Below, piece by piece: positions 58,156 to 64,000 of a stretch of DNA of 64,000 nucleotides. Position numbers and translations under genes: made by a program. Source of the stretch: Cellulomonas_A sp047229345 (GTDB lineage: Bacteria; Actinomycetota; Actinomycetes; Actinomycetales; Cellulomonadaceae); assembly GCF_047229345.1 (NCBI RefSeq), contig NZ_JBFTER010000011.1:9235-73234 (forward strand). Direction: 5' to 3'. The notes beneath the pieces are model-generated. The model ran no database searches, was not told the origin of the DNA, and saw only the letters and a list, made by a program, of their open reading frames with translations. Every line of letters starts with the position of its first letter. Position 1 is the stretch's first letter.

Positions 58156-60384
58156 GTGCCGAACACGGCGCCAGGACCGGACGACGCGCCCGGGGAGCAG
58201 CACACGCTCGGATCTGCTCAAGCAGCGAGCCTGCCTGCCGATGAGGGGGCGACCCTGTCTGGAGGCAGCATGCTCGGCACGAACCCGCCGCGACCCGTGT
58301 CGCTCGGTGGCGTCCGCCTGCCCGACGCGATGGTCGACGCCCTCCAGGAAGGCGTCCTCATCTGCGACGCCCGCGGGGTCGTCGTCGACATCAACGAGGC
58401 CGCGGGCACGATCCTCACGCTCGACCGCGAGCAGCTGCTCGGGCTCGACCTCGCGTCGCTCGTCTACGACGCGGTCGGCCCCGACGGGGCACCGCTCCCG
58501 GCGGACGACCTGCCGGTCGCGCTCGCCCGCCGCACGAACCAGCCCGCGTCGAGCACGATCAAGGTCAGACGAGGCTCCCCCCACCCGCTGTGGCTGCGCG
58601 CCACGGCGATCCCGTTCGTACCCGTCGAGGACGAGGTCTGGTGCATGGTCACGCTCACGGACGTCACCGGCGAGCAGCACGCGCAGGAGCGGCTGCGGCA
58701 CAGCGAGGAGACCTTCCGGCTCACGTTCGAGGACGCGCCGATCGGCATGGCGATCGTGTCGCTCGACGGCCGCTACGTCGAGGTCAACCGGGCGCTGACC
58801 GAGAGCCTGGAGCGCACCCGCGAGCAGCTCGTGGGGGCGTCGTTCGAGGACATCACGCACCCCGAGGACCTCGAGACGGACCTCGCGCACGGTGCCCGCC
58901 TGCTCGACGGCAGCCTCGACTCGTTCCAGATCGACAAGCGCTACCTGACGCCCGGCGGCGACACGATGTGGGCCCGGCTCACGGTCTCGGTCGTGCGCGA
59001 CGCCGACGGCTCGCCGGTGCACTTCGTCAACCAGATCGAGGACGTCACCGAGATGCGGCTCGCCCAGGAGCAGCTCGAGCGGCGCGCGCTGTACGACCAC
59101 CTCACCGGGCTCGCGAACCGCAGCCTGCTGCTCGACCGGCTCGCGCACGCGCTGACCCAGCACGCGCGCACGGGCAACCTCGTCGCCGTCGCGTTCGCCG
59201 ACCTCGACCACTTCAAGCGCCTCAACGACTCGCTCGGGCACGACGCGGGCGACCGCATGCTCAAGGCCGTCGCGGAGCGGATGACCGGCGCGGTGCGCGC
59301 GGGCGACACCGTGGCCCGCATCGGCGGCGACGAGTTCGTCGTGGTCCTCGAGGGCGTCGACTCCGCGGAGCACGCCGGCGAGCTGCTCGACGAGCTGCTC
59401 GCCGCCGTCGAGCTCCCGCTGCACATCGACGGCCACGAGGTCGTGCCGCGCCTGAGCGCCGGGCTGACCGTCAACGACGGGACCGGGGTCGCGGAGGAGG
59501 TGCTGCGCGACGCCGACACGGCGCTGTACGTCGCCAAGGACGCCGGGCGCTCGCGCTGGGAGGTCTTCCACGACGTCTACCGCCGTGACGCGCTGCGCCG
59601 CCTCTCGGTCGAGACCGAGCTGCGGACCGCGATCGAGCGGGGGCAGTTCCTGCTGCACTACCAGCCGGTCGTCGAGCTCGACACCCGCCGGACCGTCGCG
59701 TACGAGGCCCTCGTGCGCTGGATGCACCCGCGTCGGGGCCTACTCCTGCCCGGGGAGTTCGTGCAGATCGCTGAGGAGTCGGACCTGATCAACGGGATCG
59801 GCGGGTGGGTGCTGCGCGAGGCCGTGGAGTTCCTGGCCCGGCACCCCGAGCTGCCCGGCAAGGTGTACATCAACGTCTCGCCCCGTCAGCTCGGTCGCGG
59901 CACCCCCGCGACCGACGACCGGGAGGCGGGCCTCGCCCCGCTCGTCGCGCAGGTGCTGCGCGAGAACGACGTGCCCGCCTCGCGGCTCGGCATCGAGATC
60001 ACCGAGAACGGCGTGCTGCAGGCGACCGAGCAGACGCGCGAGGACCTCGAGCAGCTCGCCGCGCTCGGCGTGGAGCTGATGCTCGACGACTTCGGCACCG
60101 GCTTCTCGGCGCTCACGTCGGTGCTGTCGACGCCGGTGAGCGGCCTCAAGCTCGACCGCTCCTTCACGGTGCGGCTCGGCGACGGCGCGGCGTGCGACCG
60201 GATCAGCACCGCGATGGCCGCGCTCGTCGACTCGCTGTCGAGCCACGGAGTCGTCGAGGGCATCGAGACCGAGAAGCAGTGGGCGCTCGCGCTCGGCCAC
60301 GGGTGGACGCACGGCCAGGGCTGGCTGTTCGGGCACGCGGTCGCCGAGAGCGCGCTGTTCCCGGTCCTCGACACGGCGTTCTGA
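58156..60384 (+). CDS. PAS-PAS-GGDEF-EAL c-di-GMP synthase/phosphodiesterase
   Basis: 742 residues, no membrane span. PAS 1 at about 57-170 and PAS 2 at about 183-300; GGDEF domain with active-site RIGGDEFVVV (390-394) and an inhibitory I-site RAGD (381-384) five residues before it; EAL domain from about 485 with YEALVRW (517-521), YINVSP, GIEITENGV, LDDFGTG, LKLDRSF and VEGIET. Both catalytic sites look intact, so output may be switched by the PAS sensors. GTG at 58156 has AAGGGGAG upstream. Confidence 0.94.
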   Translation: MPNTAPGPDDAPGEQHTLGSAQAASLPADEGATLSGGSMLGTNPPRPVSLGGVRLPDAMVDALQEGVLICDARGVVVDINEAAGTILTLDREQLLGLDLASLVYDAVGPDGAPLPADDLPVALARRTNQPASSTIKVRRGSPHPLWLRATAIPFVPVEDEVWCMVTLTDVTGEQHAQERLRHSEETFRLTFEDAPIGMAIVSLDGRYVEVNRALTESLERTREQLVGASFEDITHPEDLETDLAHGARLLDGSLDSFQIDKRYLTPGGDTMWARLTVSVVRDADGSPVHFVNQIEDVTEMRLAQEQLERRALYDHLTGLANRSLLLDRLAHALTQHARTGNLVAVAFADLDHFKRLNDSLGHDAGDRMLKAVAERMTGAVRAGDTVARIGGDEFVVVLEGVDSAEHAGELLDELLAAVELPLHIDGHEVVPRLSAGLTVNDGTGVAEEVLRDADTALYVAKDAGRSRWEVFHDVYRRDALRRLSVETELRTAIERGQFLLHYQPVVELDTRRTVAYEALVRWMHPRRGLLLPGEFVQIAEESDLINGIGGWVLREAVEFLARHPELPGKVYINVSPRQLGRGTPATDDREAGLAPLVAQVLRENDVPASRLGIEITENGVLQATEQTREDLEQLAALGVELMLDDFGTGFSALTSVLSTPVSGLKLDRSFTVRLGDGAACDRISTAMAALVDSLSSHGVVEGIETEKQWALALGHGWTHGQGWLFGHAVAESALFPVLDTAF

Positions 60385-60388
60385 CCGT

Positions 60389-60431
60389 CCCGGCGGTGCG
60401 GCCCGACCCTCGTCGCGGCCGCACCGCCGGG
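60389..60431. terminator. Bidirectional 15-bp hairpin between convergent genes
   Basis: Arms 60389-60403 and 60417-60431 are perfectly complementary around a 13-nt loop; they fill the 51-bp gap between the GGDEF-EAL gene and the transglutaminase gene. Confidence 0.85.
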
Positions 60432-60435
60432 CGCG

Positions 60436-61272
60436 TCAGGCCTCCTGCGTGATGCGCACCTGCACCTCGAGGTCGATCGTCCCCGCGCCCGCGTAGATGC
60501 CGCGCAGCGGCGGGACGTCGTCGTACGAGCGCCCCCGCGCGAGCACCACGTGCCGCTCGCCGGCGACCGTGCGGTTCGTCGGGTCGTACGGGTGCCACTC
60601 GCCGGACCACCACTCGACCCACGCGTGCGACTCGCCGACGACCGTCTCGCCGATCGCGTCGGCGACGGGGTGCAGGTAGCCGGAGACGTACCGCGCCGGG
60701 ATCCCGACGCTCCGCAGCGCTCCCGCGGCGAGGTGCGCCATGTCCTGGCACACGCCGGTGCGCGCCGCCCACGCCTCGCTCGCCGGGGTGTGCACGGCGG
60801 TGACCCCGGGCACGTACTCGAGCTCGTCCCGCAGCGCCGCGCACACCGCCACGGCGGCCTGCGACGGCTCGAGGCCCTCGGCGACGCGCGCCGCGAGCTC
60901 GGCGACCTCGGGCGGCGCCTGCGTCGTCGGGGTGTCCGCGAGGAACTCCGCGAGGTGGTCGCGCAGCTCAGGGCTGCGCAGGTGGTCCCACGTCGTCTCC
61001 GAGCGCACGTCGCGCCGCGGGGCGATCTCGACGCGGTGCTCCGACGTGATCACGAGCGACTCGTGCGGGGTCAGCACCTCGAACACCGTCACGTGCGCAC
61101 CCCAGTAGTCGCGGTGCTCGGACATCCACGTGTGCGGCTGGACCTCGAGCCGTGTCTCGAGCACGGACTGGCCCGGCTGCGACAGCGGGGTCATCCGCGC
61201 CTCGTTGTACGACGCCGTGACCGGGCTCGCGTACCGGAACGACGTCGTGTGGACCACGTGCAGCCGGCTCAC
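60436..61272 (-). CDS. Transglutaminase-family protein of the ATP-grasp/alpha-E operon
   Basis: 278 residues. N-terminal beta domain (HVVHTTSFRYASPVTASYNEARMTP) as in bacterial transglutaminase-like proteins of this operon type, then the catalytic core with TGVCQDMAH (Cys175), ESHAWVEWW (His216) and YDPTN (Asp230), all present. Probably a peptidase or amide-handling enzyme. GTG overlaps the alpha-E stop. Contrasts with the degenerate relative in the kinase cluster. Confidence 0.93.
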   Translation of the reverse strand: MSRLHVVHTTSFRYASPVTASYNEARMTPLSQPGQSVLETRLEVQPHTWMSEHRDYWGAHVTVFEVLTPHESLVITSEHRVEIAPRRDVRSETTWDHLRSPELRDHLAEFLADTPTTQAPPEVAELAARVAEGLEPSQAAVAVCAALRDELEYVPGVTAVHTPASEAWAARTGVCQDMAHLAAGALRSVGIPARYVSGYLHPVADAIGETVVGESHAWVEWWSGEWHPYDPTNRTVAGERHVVLARGRSYDDVPPLRGIYAGAGTIDLEVQVRITQEA

Positions 61273-62198
61273 AGCGCCTCCCCCACCCAGTTCGTGACGT
61301 GCCCCGACGGGAAGTAGCGCGCACGGATCGCGTCGCTCGCCGCCGAGCACGCGCGCTGCACGCGCTCCATCTCCTCGGGCAGCCCGTCGAGCACCTCCAT
61401 GAGCGGGCGGTACTCGAGGCTCGCGCGTGCGTGGCCGAGGTGGCGCAGCGCGTCGTCGACGCTCGAGCGGGTCGTGACCGGCTCGAGCGCCGTGAGGCAC
61501 GACTCGGCCTGCCCGAGGGCGAACACGAGCGAGCGCGGGAACAGCCGGTCCAGCAGGAGGAAGCCGGCGGCGCGCTCGTCGGACGCGATGCCGCGGTAGG
61601 TGCGCAGGTACGCCTCGTGCGCACCGCACGAGCGCAGCAGCGTCTGCCAGCTCGGCCCGGTCGCCCCGACGAGCGCGCGCGTCGTGAGCAGCCGCGCGGT
61701 CATGTCGACGCGCTCGATCGAGCGCCCGAGGACCATGAACTGCCAGGTTTCGTCGCGCGACGTGACCGAGTCCATGAGCCCCGCGACGACCGCGGCCCGC
61801 TCGCGCACCCACGTGAAGTAGTCGTGCGGCCGCGCGGGGCGCATGTGCGACGGGAGCTGGTTCCACGTCGTGTTGAGGCACTCCCACAGGTCCGTCGAGA
61901 TGATCTCGCGCGCGCGCCGGGCGTTCTCCCGCGCCGCGACGAGCGACCCCGCGATCGCGCTCGGGGCCCGGCGGTCGTAGGCGAGGATGTCGAGCACGCT
62001 CTCCCGGCCGACCGCGACCCCCGCCGGGGGCGCGGGGCGGTCCATCACCGAGAGCAGCGAGCGGCACGCGAGGTCCTCCTCGGCCCACGGGTCCTCGAGC
62101 AGGCTCTGCACGTGCACGTCGAGCAGCCGGGCGGTGTCGTCCGCGCGCTCGATGTACCGGCCGATCCAGAACAGGGACTCCGCGATGCGGCTCAGCAC
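61269..62198 (-). CDS. Alpha-E domain protein
   Basis: 309 residues, all-helical, beginning LSRIAESLFWIGRYIERADDTARLLDVH with further SLLSVMDR, SIERVDMTARLL and ALRHLGHARASLEYRPL blocks; the family always sits beside a circularly permuted ATP-grasp and a transglutaminase. GTG lies inside the end of the ATP-grasp gene (7-nt overlap). Predicted accessory subunit; activity unknown. Confidence 0.93.
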   Translation of the reverse strand: MLSRIAESLFWIGRYIERADDTARLLDVHVQSLLEDPWAEEDLACRSLLSVMDRPAPPAGVAVGRESVLDILAYDRRAPSAIAGSLVAARENARRAREIISTDLWECLNTTWNQLPSHMRPARPHDYFTWVRERAAVVAGLMDSVTSRDETWQFMVLGRSIERVDMTARLLTTRALVGATGPSWQTLLRSCGAHEAYLRTYRGIASDERAAGFLLLDRLFPRSLVFALGQAESCLTALEPVTTRSSVDDALRHLGHARASLEYRPLMEVLDGLPEEMERVQRACSAASDAIRARYFPSGHVTNWVGEAL

Positions 62199-63769
62199 GT
62201 GCCCACCCCGTCCTGCACCTGCTGCTGCTGCATGACCTGCGCGCGCAGGTCGTGCGGGTTCGCGTCGATCGGCACCGACGCCGACGCCGGCACGGTCTGC
62301 GGCGCCGTGTCGCCCGTCGCCTGAGCGCGCCGCGGCAGCGCGCCGCCCAGCACCCACGTGTCCTTCGAGCCGCCGCCCTGCGAGCTGTTGACCACGAGCT
62401 GCCCCTCGGGGAGCGCGACGCGCGTCAGGCCGCCGGGGAGCACCCACACGGAGTCGCCGTCGTTGACCGCGAACGGGCGCAGGTCGACGTGCCGTGGCCG
62501 GAGCCGGTCCTCGATGAGCGTCGGGACCGTCGAGAGCTGCACGACCGGTTGCGCGATCCACCCCCGCGGGTCCGCCAGGAGCCGGTCGCGCAGCGCCGCG
62601 AGCTCCGCGCGAGACGCGCTCGGCCCGACCACGAGCCCCTTGCCGCCCGAGCCGTCGACCGGCTTCACCACGAGCTCGTCGAGGCGGTCGAGCACCTCCT
62701 CGAGCGCGCCGGGGTCCTCGAGCCGCCAGGTGTCGACGTTCGCCAGCACGGGCTCCTCACCGAGGTAGTAGCGGATGAGGTCGGGGACGTAGGTGTAGAC
62801 CAGCTTGTCGTCGGCGACGCCGTTGCCGACCGCGTTCGCGATCGTGACCGTGCCGGCCCGCGCGCACGTCATGAGGCCCGGGCTGCCCAGCAGCGAGTCG
62901 GACCGGAACGCGACCGGGTCGAGGTACTCGTCGTCGACGCGGCGGTAGATGACGTCGACGCGCCGGCGCCCCTGCGTCGTGCGCATCCACACGCGCCCGC
63001 CCGCGCAGAACAGGTCGCGGCCCTCGACGAGCTCGACGCCCATCGACCGGGCGAGCAACGAGTGCTCGAAGTACGCGCTGTTGTAGACGCCCGGGGTCAG
63101 CACGACGACGGTCGGGTCGTCGACGCCGTGCGGCGCCGCGGCGGTGAGCGCGGCGAGCAGGCGCCGCGGGTAGTCCTGCACCGGGCGGATGCGCAGCGCG
63201 GCGAACAGCTCGGGGAACGTCTGGGCCATGGCGCGGCGGTTCGAGAGCACGTAGCTCACGCCGCTCGGCACGCGCACGTTGTCCTCGAGCACCCGGAAGC
63301 CGCCCACCTCGTCGCGCACGAGGTCGATCCCCGAGACGTGCACGCGCACCCCGTTGGGCGGCTGGACGCCCCGGGCGGCGCGGTGGAAGTGCGTCGAGGA
63401 GACGACGAGGCCACGCGGCACGACGCCGTCGGCGACGGCCTTCTGCGGGCCGTACACGTCCGCGAGGAACGCCTCGAGCGCCCGGACGCGCTGCGCGACG
63501 CCCGGCGCGACATGGTCCCACTCGGCCCCGGTCAGCACGCGCGGTGTGACGTCGAGGGGGAAGGGCCGCTCCTCGCCCGCGAAGTCGAACGTGACGCCCT
63601 GCGCGAGGTACGACCGCGCGAGGGTGTCGGCGCGGGCGCGCAGCTCGGCGGCGGAGAGCTGGGCCAGCGACGAGTGCACGTGCTCGTACGCCGGCCGCAC
63701 CCCGCCCACGCCGTCGAGCATCTCGTCCCAGGCAGCCCCGGGCGGGTAGTCGTCGAACACGTCCGCCAT
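62192..63769 (-). CDS. Circularly permuted ATP-grasp protein
   Basis: 525 residues. N-terminal AAWDEMLDGVG, THFHRAARGVQPPNGVRVHVSGIDL, RVLEDNVRVPSGVSYVLSNRR, the ATP-binding strand VVKPVDGSGGKGLVVGPSAS and NSSQGGGSKDTWVL near the end, typical of the permuted ATP-grasp enzymes. Predicted to form amide bonds on peptides. The C-terminus ends in a Gln-rich tail (MQQQQVQ). TAGGGT (63777-63782) lies 7 nt before the ATG: leaderless start of the operon. Confidence 0.94.
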   Translation of the reverse strand: MADVFDDYPPGAAWDEMLDGVGGVRPAYEHVHSSLAQLSAAELRARADTLARSYLAQGVTFDFAGEERPFPLDVTPRVLTGAEWDHVAPGVAQRVRALEAFLADVYGPQKAVADGVVPRGLVVSSTHFHRAARGVQPPNGVRVHVSGIDLVRDEVGGFRVLEDNVRVPSGVSYVLSNRRAMAQTFPELFAALRIRPVQDYPRRLLAALTAAAPHGVDDPTVVVLTPGVYNSAYFEHSLLARSMGVELVEGRDLFCAGGRVWMRTTQGRRRVDVIYRRVDDEYLDPVAFRSDSLLGSPGLMTCARAGTVTIANAVGNGVADDKLVYTYVPDLIRYYLGEEPVLANVDTWRLEDPGALEEVLDRLDELVVKPVDGSGGKGLVVGPSASRAELAALRDRLLADPRGWIAQPVVQLSTVPTLIEDRLRPRHVDLRPFAVNDGDSVWVLPGGLTRVALPEGQLVVNSSQGGGSKDTWVLGGALPRRAQATGDTAPQTVPASASVPIDANPHDLRAQVMQQQQVQDGVGTC

Positions 63770-63852
63770 GATCCGGACCCTAACGGCGCCGTGCGTCCGG
63801 CGCGTTACGTGCGGCCCCGTGCCGCGCCGCGGCCGGCCGCTAGGGTTCCCCC

Positions 63853-64000
63853 GTGCGCGGACGGACGTGGGGGCGGGTGCTCGACGCGGTGCTGCGCGCC
63901 GTGACGTCCAACGGCGGGGCCCGGACAGCCGGCCGCGGATCGGGCAGCGCCGCAGCGGCCGGGTCGACGACGCGGGCCCCGGCCCGGCGCACCCCGCAGC
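63853..64000 (+). CDS. Start of an unrecognised gene, cut by the window end
   Basis: GTG at 63853 follows TAGGGT (63841-63846) by 6 nt, the same leaderless layout as many genes here. The 49 codons visible begin MRGRTWGRVLDAVLRAV and become Ala/Arg/Thr-rich, like a low-complexity N-terminal extension. No family is recognisable from this part. Divergent from the ATP-grasp gene. Confidence 0.55.
   Translation, partial: MRGRTWGRVLDAVLRAVTSNGGARTAGRGSGSAAAAGSTTRAPARRTPQ

Noticed and set aside
1..64000. tRNA, rRNA, CRISPR, insertion sequences, prophage or classical defence genes
   Set aside because: None found on reading; every spacer is under 300 bases and none shows cloverleaf-like, spacer-repeat or transposase signals. 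A covariance-model scan was not possible.

Overview
The window is about three-quarters G+C, densely coded on both strands, and carries actinobacterial hallmarks: a mycothiol-dependent (MDMPI-type) enzyme, DUF3097, a single-chain glycyl-tRNA synthetase, HrcA/CIRCE heat-shock control, and many apparently leaderless genes with a TANNNT box 6-7 nt before the start codon. Gene content and order suggest a member of the Micrococcales, most like Cellulomonas and relatives; this assignment is inference. I see no tRNA, rRNA, CRISPR array, insertion sequence or prophage. No gap between genes exceeds 300 bases.

Layout. 0-4.1 kb: maltodextrin use (end of a LacI-type regulator, cytoplasmic GH13 glucosidase, secreted GH13 amylase lipoprotein with an operator-like inverted repeat). 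4.2-11.8 kb: dusB, an ECF-type sigma factor translationally coupled to a single-pass membrane protein, two convergent overlapping YibE/F-like paralogues, and glyS. 11.9-15.8 kb: a zinc ABC importer behind two Zur-like boxes, then a DedA-like gene behind an iron-box-like operator, and a VOC protein. 15.9-19.6 kb: uppS, recO and leuA, the last behind a 16-residue leucine-rich leader peptide and a strong hairpin, the layout of transcription attenuation.

19.6-40.4 kb is the most striking part: eleven minus-strand genes, mostly with start and stop codons overlapping. In transcription order they are a PP2C phosphatase, an FHA protein, a transmembrane Ser/Thr kinase, a 2048-residue surface protein (propeller, Ig/cadherin-like and fibronectin III modules), MoxR ATPase, DUF58, a membrane transglutaminase-like protein that has lost its catalytic Cys and His, a membrane RDD-FHA protein, and three paralogous membrane-anchored PQQ-like propeller proteins. 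The core matches the PFNA cluster (pkb2, fn3, aaa-atp, duf58, tgm, prpC) described in Bifidobacterium; the extra FHA and propeller proteins and the dead transglutaminase are notable. I infer a phosphorylation-controlled envelope or adhesion assembly.

40.5-57.3 kb returns to a conserved housekeeping block (era, corC-like, ybeY, phoH, rsmE, dnaJ, hrcA with CIRCE, hemW, lepA) interspersed with an esterase, a Gmad2-type lipoprotein, an EAL-CBS protein, DUF3097 and two tandem DUF4870 proteins. 57.3-64 kb: an MDMPI-family enzyme, a PAS-PAS-GGDEF-EAL protein with complete motifs, the conserved ATP-grasp / alpha-E / transglutaminase operon, and the start of an unrecognised gene cut by the window end.

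Several spacers hold short GC-rich tandem repeats with locus-specific units. Perfect GC-rich hairpins at convergent ends (2540-2572, 53991-54023, 60389-60431) are probable terminators.
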